From Marchantia polymorpha subsp. ruderalis (Eukaryota; Streptophyta; Marchantiopsida; Marchantiales; Marchantiaceae): 64,000 bases of DNA. Shown here piece by piece: positions 45,585 to 58,147 of the stretch. A program made the translations under genes and the position numbers. The notes beneath the pieces are model-generated. The model saw nothing but the letters and a program-made list of their open reading frames with translations, ran no database searches and was not told the origin of the DNA. Within the stretch, counting starts at the first letter, position 1. Each line of letters begins with the position of its first letter. Location of the stretch: contig AP031354.1 of the NCBI GenBank assembly GCA_037833965.1, forward strand, positions 23,724,001 to 23,788,000, given 5' to 3'.

Positions 45585-45735
45585 ATACTGAACACCATCC
45601 GTTTTTGTGAACCAACGACGTACAGATACTCGGTATTGATAACCTCATTATGGGGTCTTGTCACATCGCTCATGACTGCAAGGTTGGAAATCGTAATGTA
45701 CTTGCAAATGGCACACTTCTAGGTGGTCATCTTAA
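45585..45735 (+). pseudogene. Fragment of a plant LpxA-like UDP-GlcNAc acyltransferase
   Basis: From 45638 the plus strand reads DNLIMGSCHIAHDCKVGN then RNVLANGTLLGGH, the left-handed beta-helix of LpxA including the HIAHDC motif with the catalytic His. It is closest to the plant form as I recall it. Just upstream, in another frame, is a remnant of the preceding coil (NTIRFC). The homology ends after about 50 residues with no start, no splice sites and a frame shift between the two parts. This is a host-gene scrap, not a working gene. LpxA normally makes lipid A precursors in plant mitochondria. Confidence 0.7.
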
Positions 45736-48700
45736 GCTAGCAATTGCCAAATTTTACACGGTCTCCCATGAACGAGGACCCTGGTGGTGGTAACATTGAT
45801 GAATTTGATCTCCTTGATATATCCAAGGGCGTAAAAGGTATGCATGACCGAGGATACGTTAGAGAGGAGGCGATGGAAGAAGGTAACATCTAGGAATGAA
45901 GTGGAATTCTAAATGTCACATAATACATCTGGTATTAGAGGGTATTATACTTCGCAATCCGCGAAGAATCCAAGTATACGGACCCATAGTGATGACATTG
46001 TAGCACAATCCGTACCTCCAGTGGAGACCAGCAAGTAGAGATCAGAGGAAGATGGACGGTAAATGTACTGCACTAAGCTCTCGTCCGCTGTATTCACACT
46101 CGGTACATGCACTTGGCCATCATTCCAGCCTTAGGCCCCCTCTTCTCCGTGGTTTCCTCCACACGATGTTGGTGAAGTCACTAAAGTCAACTCAACACAG
46201 CACAACAGGAGATCGGGATCGTTCTGCGGGAGCGAGGAAGGGGCCAGACGACCGACCAGAAACGGGGCAGCGATTCCGACGTCCCTTCGAAATCTGTGCA
46301 TGCGAATCATGCTCCGGCGGCCGGCATTAGGATGACACGAGTCCAGACAGGTTTCCGAAAGAAACCTGTGGGATGTGCATTGCAACGAAGACAGGTTTTC
46401 GAAAGCCACGAAGAGCCACGAAATTCCATGGCCACTCGGTTTCGTCCTTGTTTCCTTCATATGGCACACGGCTCCAACTTGAGTGCGTATCGAAAGTCGT
46501 CGAAATCGAACTCTGATTTCGATCCCATTGGTGTACACAATGTACATGAATTAATGAATGAATTAATTATTTATATATCTTAACATCACTGTACAAGTTT
46601 GATCCATTAGTACTAGACGATGTTTGTCCTATCCAGAGTATTATGGAAGTTCTAGAAGCTGCAATTATAAAAAAAAGCAGTATTCCTCGTAGCTCTGAAT
46701 AACAACACAAGTGAGAGATCCGATTTCTCTATCTAGCATCTTTCACATCCTGACTTTTAGACCCATATAAAATTTCAGATAAAGTGCTCAGTCACCTTCC
46801 ATTTCACAGTACAGTAGCCTGGATGAGGAAATGTGATTGGTAAGTCAACGAACACAAAGTATGATAAACAGACTTCTTCGACCAAGATAGCTCATATACT
46901 TCATTTTTTCATTATTCTTTTCTGTTCCTCATGTTTGAAATTTGCATCAAAATTATCGAAGTTTTTTTAAGCTCAAATGCTTGCACACAAATCTTAAATG
47001 GCTTGTTTCCCCACCTAGTACCGGGCAAGGTAAAAGTTTACCAGGTAATGCATGGATCTTTACGTTACCTGCACCACTACTAACTATTTTTACCTTTACC
47101 TAATGGTAGTTTAGCCGGTATACATTCTACATGTGTATCACTATTATGATTTTAGTCGAATCACAACTGTGATTTTAGTCAAATCCGAAGTCGTGTTCGG
47201 CGTCAAAGAGAATCTTGGAGAGTGGAACATGACATTGACACTATCTTTGAGTATCTCTTCATTCTAGCCGCCTTGCTCCTCTCCAAGCTATTGGACGATT
47301 GACTTCAAATTTTTTTCATCGCCTTCAGCTAGGACCTTTGTGGCTGCCGTGATCTGATGCACCGGCACTTTGAGTATACCCGCATTCATCCACGACCAGA
47401 ATCACATGACCATGATGAATACCAACGATGAAAAGTATTGCCACGTTTACGGGAATTCACGATCGGAAGTCTGCCACTGACTACGCAGTCGCGCCATGAA
47501 CTTCGTGGCGGATTTTTGCAATAGTCATGGGTTACCAGTATTTACCGGGTAATTCATTCAGTTTTAACTTTATTCTATCCATCATCTTACCTATCGTCTA
47601 GTCTTTACATTTTACATCTACCTTTTACCAATTGACCAAAGAGTGGCAAAAGATTACCTTACTGACAACAACTTCATGACTTTATAGTTTCTACTTGTGT
47701 AGCAATCTTTTATTCTATACTCTTACTTTTATTAGGAAGGAAGGCCATTTCTTGCTATTCTTTTTGAATCTAGTTGCAAAAATAACTATTTTTTTATCTA
47801 CATAATCTCATGATACTTGTTCATCATGAAGAGAATCAAGTAATAAATTGTGAATCTCTTCCAAGTAAGATAAACTAGGGAAGCAATGGGCAATTATAAA
47901 ATGAGTAGGTATTATCAAACCTGATCTTCATATTCAAGTGAAACAGAAATGCAATTTTGCATCGTGATTAGTAACATTTAAAATTTCTACAAACTTTTGG
48001 GCTTACATTTTTGCCCACCTTACTCTAGTATATGCAAATGTCCAATTTTGCTTACAGATTTTAACTCGTACCAAGTATCATGTGCATAAGTATTATCTTC
48101 TAACAACTCCGGTTTGACATTGTTGAGTGTACACTTCATAAAACTCAAATTGACAAGATTATTGCGCTGAAATATGTCATCATCAAAAAATTTCTCAATT
48201 ATTTCAAGAGTAAAACAACAATTCAATAATACTTTTAGTAACCATAGAGTTGAAGAATTTTCTCATTGTTCTTGATCATCTCTTGTAGTTGAGTTTGTTC
48301 AGCTTCTCAATTTCAACAATGTACTTCCTTGATATGGTCTCTTAATCTTTTGAGCAATTCTGTGAAGCTTTAATCCATAGATTGTGGTGTTATATGATGT
48401 TTCTACAATAGCAAGTGTTGAGGAAGTCCTAGAATCTACCATTGGAAACAAATAAACTACAAATTTTACGCTGTAAAACAACAACAGTGAGATTCTAACT
48501 CTATCTAGCATGCTTAAAAATCTGAAATTTGTGATTACAAATTTGATTTTCTTCCCAGATTTCACGGAGAATACTTCCAGTGAAACACAGATTTTTAACA
48601 AAAAAAATCTATGTTTGTGTCAATGAGAGTTATAACGTGTTCACTTGTATGATCACATAGAGAAAATTACTTCATTAAATCCCTTCTAAATGCAAAGCAC

Positions 48701-50641
48701 TTGTTGAAATCCAACACAATGCCTTTTATCCGATGATATACGGACGACCTTAAACCCACCTGCATTCATGTTCCTATGCAAGTTCTTCTAATTGTGTGTG
48801 AGTTCAAAAGTGTGGTTCATAGTGTGAACAAAATTATAATTTTAGCCAGAATGTTAGAAAATTATCACTCCGTCAATGAGATTTGTAGCATTGGAATGTG
48901 GTGAGTTGATAATTCTAGTTTAGCGTAATAAATCCCTTATACGTTCTCGCAATATTGCATAAATCCAGAGGTTAAAGTCTGCAAATATCACTTCTGACAT
49001 CTCGAATTGTATCGTACAATCTTCTAGTTCAAAATTGTACTTTTTCCAATTCATTGTATCATGATGTATGGTTGAATGCGAAAATCCATTTCAAGCAGGC
49101 TGACAAAATCTGCTTGAATGATGGATTCTTAGGCAAAGCAATTACAATAACTTGCATTGGAACATAGTTGACGGTGGGCTAGAATGACAAAGTATACCAT
49201 TGTGTTGAATCTCAATAATTAATTTGCGTTACACAATATATCATCAAGAAATTTTTTCTCACACATTTTAATTTTGTATTACTAACTAGTTTACTTAGGT
49301 TTTGTTAACTCAACCTTAGTAAATTCTCCATAATTTTCACTTTGATTCATATCTTGGCATTTGTAACGTGTATAGTTTATGTAAGATAATTGGCAAGTCT
49401 CAAAAATATATATTATAGTAATCTAGAGTTAACTAAAATGTAGTAGATTGTATTTGTGTTTTTTATGCAAAATGCACATGATAGTTCAAACGTTGTTTAC
49501 AACTCTTCAAATAATGTATTTTTTCAATATATTGAATAGATTAAATTTATCTACAATCTTAACTAGCTCAACATTCTTATAAGAAGTTGTATGTTAGATA
49601 AAATGCCATATGGTATTGATAGATTTATCTGCAATTCGAATTCAAGACTAAAAGTAAAAAATTCGAGAAATTTAATCTCGAATTTGATGTGACTAACTCA
49701 ATTTTATTTACAACTATTCTTTGAAAATATGTTTACTTCTTGATCGATCATGTACATCTGCTAGTAAGTAATACTCAAATTTGATGAAAAAGATTTTGTT
49801 CATATAGCCATGATGGGAAGTATTTAGATCATTATCCCCTACTCTTTGTTGTGACTAGGAGATTTGTCTTCTTCACGCAAAACTGACTTGTTGAGTGAAT
49901 GAGGGCCTAAAGCTCGATAACGAGATATTATTATATTTCCTCGTTATACTTCTAGTTTGAAGATTCTCGTTTCATTACAGAATATCGAGAACACTTTGTC
50001 CATGGTACTATTCGGACAATAGAAACGTTCGCCACTTATAAACATCACATACTGTTCAATAATATAGCTCTTACCAGTGTCAAGTTAAAGGAAAAAGGTC
50101 CGGACGCCTTCAAATAGATTCATAAATTAAGAATCTGGATACTCAATGTTTAATAACTTTGACTTTCGTTCGCCTGAGGACAATCTAAGCCCCAGGATTC
50201 ATCTGGTCGCGCAAGCCAAAAACACGAGGCATAGTAGACAACAACAGGTGCTGACTTCAAATTGAAGATATAAGTCCGGTTCTTCAGAGAGCTCTGGAAT
50301 AGTAATGCGAGAAAGAAACTTGGAAGACAACAAATAGTGGCTAAGCCTGGTATAATTTATCCTCCATTGCAGTTCCTTCGAATTGCCTCATCGTCCAACT
50401 ACTTAACTGGAATTCTGCTGTAGCTGTTCAATACATTCCCAGATGCCTAACATAATGAGCTCATGCTCAGTTCTTCAAAATTGTACACCTCGGCCATGAT
50501 ACAGATGACACACGCGTTCCACAGTTCTCAAGTCTCAAGGTAGGAAATTCTCACAAAGCATAGGCAAGTGCAGTTTACTAAGCCCTTCCAAGAGGAGGGT
50601 GAGAAACACTTTGGCGTGAGTTGCGATCGACGGCAATGACT
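45736..50641. other. AT-rich gene-poor DNA with one GC-rich patch
   Basis: 46040-46520 is GC-rich with open frames on both strands (minus 46131-46547, 138 codons), but no domain or splice pattern is convincing. 47010-47640 has many GGTAA/TTACC words. 48020-48601 (minus) has two short frames of unclear origin. 50000-50640 includes the 3' flank of the ZNG1-type gene. Nothing else could be supported. Confidence 0.35.
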
Positions 50642-53483
50642 TCATGGGTCAAAGCTCAAGACCTTTGAGACCAAACAGTGATTGAACATCTCTATTATCG
50701 TGTCCTTGTTAAGATTTTTTCCTGCGGCCACGCACAAAATCCCCTTCATAGTGAGTCCATATATGCGGCACAGAAGTTCATGAAGAGAAGGTTACGGCTG
50801 TAAACATACTACGTGGCCAGGCAAAGAAAGCGTTCCCCATTTTACCTATAAGCACAACGTGGTTGATACGCTTGTCACCTTCTCTCCATTTTCTGGTTGG
50901 AACAATCTCATAAAGGTCGCGCACAGCCTGTGATGCAAGGCACGTTAACATAAACACAACGTTGTTAAAGACCTTCCTTCTCACAAGCGGAGCTTTCCAA
51001 GCTGGAGTTCAGTTTTAGGACTTGAGCTTGAAAAGATCGAGTGCCAAACAATCGAGTTTTTGCCTTTCTTCACAAAGTGAGAGCTTACAGTTACTTGACG
51101 TCGTATAATAACGAAAATTAACACCACTTCAGCACTACTTCAATCAACGAAGCAACTACAAGTGGGAAACACAGATCGCTCATCTACAGATTCGAGCAGT
51201 TATTCACGCATGTGTTCCCCCTCACCAAAGAAGACTTCTGAAAATCTCACCTGCAGCATGTGCATCTCACCACTGCCATGAATGTCTAAGACGCCCTTCA
51301 TGCGATAGATTTCCATTTTATCGGAGGGTTCCCACAACAAGTTTCCAAGCCACTCATTCACCTGCATCTTATCAAGTTTAGATCTTGTGCCCTCGAACTT
51401 CACAAATTTGGACAAACTAACGTACCATGGAAACCACATCAAGTAACTGACAAGGCTTGGTTACAGAGAAAGCAAATCGTTTCTTATTCTACGCCATATA
51501 CAGTTTATAATCATCATTCAATACTGTTATTTGTAAACAAGCAGAGGTTGGCTACAGCAAACAATACTGGAGTCTCACTTTTTCAAGGTCCACTGGACCA
51601 TCCAGCTTAAAGCTGATGGTTTTGACAGCGCTGTCATGTACATTATCATCCACCGGTTTACTCAGCAGAGCCTCCAAGTCCACGGAATGCTGCCGTACAC
51701 CATCACGCCAATCTCGTTACAATGGACACGCAAAAATCCCAAGAGAACCTTGAGACTCACTTTCTGATGAGACCTCAATATATTCTTTCCTGCTTGGATA
51801 GCATGCCATTGGATACATGATGATAATCAAGGGCAGTCCAGAACCAATCTGTAAGATTACCTTAATGCCATAGGCTTTGCAGTCGAGAACGTCATCGAGA
51901 TCTACTCGACATCGCTCCGAGTGGACGATTTTGACCATCCCGTTGATGCTTTTGATTTCACGTTCAATCTTTTCTAAGGTGCTATGACCAGATTCATCTT
52001 TGACCAAATCTGTCTTGTTAAGGATCACCACATCCTGCTCTGGCACAGTCATAATGTTCAATCTTTTAGTAGTTTTGTGAGTGGCATCCAAAATTTTCAC
52101 TTCCACAATCTCAAGTAGTCCTTAAACATATTGGACTGGCTGAGATGGCAAAGATGAGTACTCTGATCAGGAACCCACCGCATATGCTATTTGTAGGTAA
52201 GCCTCGGTGACACTCCCTGCCTCTCGTGGCTCATGCAGCTGTCGCAAGAAATTTCCTGCATCCACAACCTGAGAACCGACAGGAAATGTCATCTTCCCAT
52301 AGCTTTGCCTGTCAAGACTTTCTGCAGTCTATTCCTAGTCACAGTCAAAGGAATTTACTCCAATCATCTCTTGCAAAGAATATCAAGTAGCGCGTTCAAC
52401 TGAGAGGCACTTCAAATATTTTCCTGAATTCCTTTCGGTCCTTTGGTTCTCTCGGGAGAATTTGAGAACATTCATGCCCCTAGAAACTACAACAATGATT
52501 ATTGACAGATGTGATAAACGGACTGAAGCTTGTAATGGGTCCAGACCCAGAAAATGTGGATGGAAAACGAACCGTGACGATGGAATCAAGGCGGACAGAA
52601 GCCTCGAGTTGGTCGTCGACCCAAAGAATTGAAGCAACGGGACCTGGATTAGCCAGTCCAGTGGTCTCCAGCAAAATGTAGTCAAATCTGCATGCAGCTT
52701 CCACTGACGTCAGATAACGAATTTCCCACTGACCATGTAGAGTTGCAAAACCCAGAATAAACAAGGAAGTAGCTCACCGTATCATGCCTGGCATTCTTAA
52801 ACATGGAAAAACAACATATCGAAAAGGAAAACGTTAAACTTGTACGAGTGAAAAAAAGGAGAACCTCTCTCGCCGTTCCATCAACTGTTCGATGGCTTGC
52901 ACAAAACTGTGTTTCACCGAGCAGCATACACATCCGTTGGGAAGGTCCACCCATTCCTCCACCAGTGATCCTTGCGCACCTTCGTTTATCATCGCCCTTT
53001 CAATCCCCAGCTCTTCACCAAACTCATTCAAAATCACAGCAATTCTCCTCCCATGCTGTTCTTTCAAAATGTAATTCACCAGCTGCAGCCAATTTCCAAA
53101 ACGAAAATCTTCATGTGTATGCATACGTCGAGACCGTGAATCCACAATAAACAAAGGCTGTCCAAGGCCACAAGAGAAACTGTGAAAGATCAACAAACTC
53201 TGTAGAGAAGGAGACGAGAGTGGACCGTGGTTTTCCCGGATCCGAGATAGCCCGTTATCATTGTAATTCCGACCGCTTCTTGTTCTTCGTTGTCGAGCAA
53301 GGTTACTGATTTGTCAGTACTCGGAGCATTGGGTCCGGCTTTCGCAGAATCTTCCTCGCCATCGAATTTGTCCTCGGGAAATTCCAACTCATCTGGCAAG
53401 GCCACGGGCACGAGGGCAGGAATTTCTGGAGAAGAGGGCGACGAGAACGAGAGGGGGACTGCAGACGGAGCCTCGTCCATCAT
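50642..53483 (-). CDS. ZNG1: ZNG1-type CobW-domain zinc-transfer GTPase, nine exons
   Basis: G3E GTPase of the CobW/ZNG1 family, which hands zinc to methionine aminopeptidase 1. Exons on the minus strand: 53483-53226, 53082-52865, 52687-52573, 52268-52179, 52034-51861, 51689-51579, 51361-51251, 50927-50846, 50721-50642. All phases join and give 412 residues, the usual length. Walker A is GYLGSGKTT (78-86). The metal-binding CxCC is GCVCC at 136-140, preceded by [24 protein letters not shown] is the switch/Walker B region and NKTD at 233-236 reads guanine. The C-terminal CobW_C domain runs from about 285 (KTISFKL) to IGKNLNKD. The N-terminal CPELVPI docking motif of ZNG1 is present only as IPALVPV (21-27), without its Cys. 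The upstream in-frame stop fixes the start. Downstream of CD2BP2-like in the same orientation. Confidence 0.94.
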
Positions 53484-54852
53484 GCTAATGCTCAGCTGGA
53501 CAGATTACAGCATCTCACTTTCAAATATGCTCGAGAAGATCTTTCATGGACTTTCAAGTGGCAATATTCTTCTAGAATACCAACACCGCCCACCTCCCTC
53601 CCACCTTCCAAACCCCGACCAGTCCAGTGCAGACCTGTGTGTACTCGACAATTCTGATTTCTCGTCCCGTTTCCCGTAAAATCTCTCGACAGATTCACAA
53701 GATCCTCCTACGTGCTTTGATAGATTGTGCCCAAATGCTTAAACCTAACTCGACGAGCTCACCATCTGCCCATCAGAGGATTTCGAGAAACTTCTAAATT
53801 TCAACAACAAGTAACGCATTTCATAAGAAACGTGCCATTTATGGAGCTTTAACCACTAACTCCTTTGTGTGGATCATGGACAACTCGGACTGCGAGGGAG
53901 TAGAGAGTGGAAAGTGTCGGCATTCCTGTGGGTGCTGCGGAAGTCATTCTGGCTACAAATAACTTTGACGATGACGAGAACATGGTCATGTTACTTCGCT
54001 GCTCCCTCAAATCGGATTTAGCAGTTGGGGGCTGTTTATGAACAGGTGTGTGCACCCTCAAGCATAGTCCGACTGAGGAATATATCAGCTGAAATTCCAG
54101 TCTTGGAATTTGATTCATGATATGATTGCACTTAATGACCTACGTAGGAACGACACGTGAACCCATTAAGAAATTGTGACCATAGAGAGTAGCTTGTGGT
54201 GCTCTTTTCTTCCTGACTAGATTCTGGATATTAGCTCCGTTCACTTTCAAAGGTGATGTGGATCTTGTCTTTCGTTTTAATTGAAGGCAACGACGATCAT
54301 GTCTTACATGTGCTGTTTGGAACGATTTCCTCCTTGCAAATGATGGATAGGCAGGTAGATATGTGATGTCAAAGCATTTTGATATCCTTTCCAACATAGC
54401 CATGCACACAACTGCTTTGGACATGTGGCTTCTGTAGAAAGTTTCGTTCACATATAGTTGGCTGGTTTCCATATGAAAAGCATTCACGATTATTGCAAAA
54501 TAGAGAGAGATTGTTTAACTAAAGTAACATGTTCCAAGGAATCCATCATTTCGATCATCATCTAAAAGACATGATCAGACAGGATCACTTAGTGTACAAG
54601 GACTCCTGAACCTGTTGGCAATCCCTCTCTAAACTGCAAGACACATCACGAATGTCTTCATTATTGTGCAACTTCCACGTATGAGTTCGTCTCTTCGTCG
54701 AATCTGTACCTGCTCAGAATTCAAAGGATTACAGATTAATCTCTTCGCGTGTGCTCCAATGTAACTAGAAATCAACGCAAGGAGAGCAGAGAATCCTAGT
54801 ACGACACAATCACAACTAGAGTTGTTCTACATGAATAACCTGGAGGTGAAGC
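53484..54852. other. Spacer between the ZNG1-type and CD2BP2-like genes
   Basis: Holds the promoter and leader of the ZNG1-type gene (left) and the 3' UTR of the CD2BP2-like gene (right), both on the minus strand. The 115-codon minus frame at 54140-54487 has no recognisable domain and is probably untranslated sequence. Confidence 0.4.
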
Positions 54853-57800
54853 TTATTCATACCATAATCCTGTAGATGCGCTACAGTATAATCCAGAGTT
54901 TGCATCATAATAGTAACCCACATCGCTGTTGTAGTAGTAGCTGCATGAACATGGCCGATAAGCTGTAAGCAATCAACATCTACGAGATAAAGAAAACTCC
55001 TAGACAGATTGCGTTTATGACGTCCATACGACCATTTACGGAGAAGTGTTGTTGTAAGGGACTATTTCAATGTCTTTCAGAAATTGTAACCCAAACAAGT
55101 ACAAAACTGAAGCCTGCCCTTATTAGTATGTCATTTTCTACACATGATTATCAACGTTGTATAACTCAATCCACCCTTGAAGCAGTTAGTCAAATGACAC
55201 ATGACAAGTGCCAGCAAAGTTATAATGGAGCCACCCTCTGTGTTATCAAAACCTGGATTCAATGGGATGTTAATGATTTCAAATTTAACCAGAAGCTTTC
55301 ATATGCACTGTCATTTGAAAATGGGCGAATCGATGGAATGAACTCACCCTGATGCTTCATCATACACGTAACCAGAGCCATCCACTGGTGCTGACCCTGG
55401 ACACACAGATTACAACCATGAACGACTGCTTAGATGGTTCTTGTGATTCTATGTCATCATGTGTAACTCACCGAAATTATACAACAGTGAGATTTAACAT
55501 ACCGTCAACCAGCTTCAAGCCGGAAAACATACAATGCTCATCATCTATGGAAGGTAGTACAAGATGATAAGGAACATAAGTGCGCATGACTACCTTCACT
55601 GCCATGTGTTACACCTTGCTGTGCAGCGTTCCCATTTTCACTCCTTTCCTCTTCATCATCATCTCCAAACATATCGTGCCCTTTCCCGTTCACCTCTACT
55701 GTTCCAGCTGTTGGCAATCCTTTGCTCTGGCTTGGAGCTCCTGCTTGTTCCAGAACTTCATCATCGTCTCCAAACATATCACCTGCACTTCCTGCTTGGC
55801 TACTCTCAACACTCGTGATCCCAGCCCTCAACCGGGCAAGAGCGGCATATCCTTCTACACAACCGGCAAAAAACAACGTAATTACATTGTATCCATACAA
55901 ACCAACGTTTATATAAAGTCTTCGAACAGATCACCGTTTGGCAAACTGTAGGCATATCACCTCCCTCATCAGCTATGATTGAGCTTCATAGAGCACAAGG
56001 GTTAAACTGATCTGAGTTTCTATGCCAAGGAAGCAAAGACAAGGGATGCAAGTCATACCTGCTTCACGTTGGAAGGTTTCTCTCTTCTCCTCATAAACAT
56101 CTGCAGAGAAACATCTTCAGTATACATCCCTAATTTTCGAATTTGCCCTTTCATAAAATGAACATCAAATATTCAAAACTTAAGCTGTTACTCAACTGTA
56201 GTCGCCATCTTCCAACAATTTCACAGCATCCTCTGTGAGTTGGTCAAATATAGCCTTATTAGCTTCTGACATTCGCTCACGTTTATTGCCATCCTTTGGG
56301 GTGCCTTTCAACCTTCTCAAAGCTCTCAGAACCTGCTTAAGCCCATACAAAGGTCGATTAGAAATGTATATCAATTACAAGAACATTCATACATCCAATA
56401 CGAGATTCGTTACAAGAGAAAGATCGTTAGAAGTCATCAGACCAAACACAAAATGAAACCTTCCCTAACCTGTAGACACATCATTGGCATTCTCTTCGAA
56501 ATATACTACTTACTCACCGTTTCTCCTGGTTGAAGAGCATCAGCTATGCGCCGCTTTATTGCCCAAAGTTCATCCTTGCCAAGATTATCTCCGTCTACTT
56601 CGGCATCCTTCCCCGTTTGGGCAAGAGCTTTGTTTGCAAAACGTGTATCTACCTCAACGCTGTCCAACCAAGCATCCTGATAAAACCACAATGAGTTAGC
56701 ACATACACTGCTTAGGAATTTTCTATTACACTACAAGCACTTCAGATACTTGTCTGTGTTTACAACTCAACAGATCGAGATCCAGAAGATTAAGAAACTC
56801 AGAATTTTTTCTTACAGATCGTCAAACCACAATATCACTAACTTTCACCTGTAGTACTGGTAAAAATATAGTACCTTGCCATCGTTCTCATTGCGGTACT
56901 CCACATAATTTCCTTGGCCATCAAAATACCCTTCCTCCCTCTCTTGCTTCAAGTTGAAAGGTTCAAATCTTTGACCATCTTCAACGATCTCTTCATCCTC
57001 TTCCTGCATATTACCAGATAAAATCTCTTCATATTTTTCAGCCGAAACTCTTACCTTGTTGTATGTATAGGGAATAAGACATGAAAAATATACCGAACAT
57101 GAGACAACCACTTGCAGTCTATAAAAACTCAAGGACGAAACAAAGCATGCCAAGTTCCATCCAGTCCAAGTGCGAAAATTTAACTGAAGTGACCTTTAAA
57201 GTACAAAAACTCAAGACAACATAACAGACTTCGACATCTCATGTTAACAAAACATTCCTACTATATATCTTCCTATACCTCATAAATCTCCTCGGCTACG
57301 GTAACATCAGCAAGCACGCCAGTGTCCTCCACACGAATTTGTTCTGTCGTAGGATCCCTTTTCAATGCCCTTTCCTTTGCGGCAACACGGGGATCAGCGG
57401 ACAGTATTATCGGACCTTCATCTTCTTCTCCATCGATTACACCCAAGGTTCTTGCAGGAACCTCACCTGCAGCTCCTTTCCGTCCTTTAGGAAACCTGGC
57501 TTTCTTGGCCCTGAATTCAGTTTATGATCCGGTGATTTTAGTGCTTATACAAGGGTATGAACAACAGATGATGACTAAAAGGGGAAAAATAGGAATAAAT
57601 CATGTATAGGAATCCACTACGTCAGGTATCACCGATATGGGCTCAGGAACGAAGATCTGCAACAAGTCAATTGATCGAATCAAATAACTCTAAGTCAACA
57701 ACGAGTAGAAAAATATAAGCAATCCTATGGCCTCGAAAAACGTACAGGCTGATCACGATGAAGCTGATAGAGCTGTCCGAGATGGAGAAGCACTAAACTG

Positions 57801-58147
57801 TCTTAATTGGACAAAGTCCAATTGAGACAATGAAACATCGGACTAGGGCATTTTTCCGATTTAATGTGAAACATGTCGGGTTTATGAGAACAACGGTGAA
57901 GTTTATGCAGATGCATAAACTTCACCGTTACTTCGTAACAAGAAAACAGATACAAAAAACTGAAGATCTTTTCCCAAAGCTCCACTATTTTACTGCACAT
58001 CGTCTAGAGGACCTTGTGGGGCAGACTTAGGCGCAATGCGCCCTAGAAGAATATTTACCTTGGAGCTTCATCCTTTGCGGGATCATCTTCGTAGGAAAAA
58101 TGAAAACGCTTGCGAACGGACAAGGCGGGGGCAGTGGGCATTTCCAT
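54853..58147 (-). CDS. CD2BP2/Lin1-like U5 snRNP protein with a C-terminal OCRE-like domain, nine exons
   Basis: Relative of human CD2BP2 (U5-52K) and yeast Lin1, which chaperone U5 snRNP assembly in the nucleus. Exons on the minus strand: 58147-58059, 57510-57279, 57003-56875, 56676-56518, 56332-56197, 56100-56059, 55854-55594, 55396-55348, 54940-54853. The phases join and give 394 residues. Family marks are KKARFPKGRK near residue 31, FEPFNLKQEREEGYFDGQGNY (about 121), DAWLDSVEVD (about 150), LRALRRLKG and NVYEEKRETF. Between them are two copies of DMFGDDDE. The end is aromatic, GYVYDEASGYYYNSD then GYYYDANSGLYC and GLWYE. This is the OCRE pattern, where human CD2BP2 has a GYF domain. The donor of exon 5 (A/GTTGAG) is weak. 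The TAA directly after GLWYE sets the end. Confidence 0.9.
57801..57929. repeat. Two hairpins in intron 1 of the CD2BP2-like gene
   Basis: TCTTAATTGGAC and its complement (one mismatch) flank AAA at 57801-57827. AACGGTGAAGTTTATGCA and its exact complement flank GA at 57892-57929. Both lie in the 548-nt first intron. Confidence 0.85.

Noticed and set aside
47010-47640. Possible hAT-like miniature element with many GGTAA/TTACC words
   Set aside because: I could not find matching terminal inverted repeats or a target duplication, so it stays unannotated.
48020-48601. Two short minus-strand frames as a possible transposase relic
   Set aside because: Unlike the segment at 63-64 kb, no DUF659 or other transposase signature is present.
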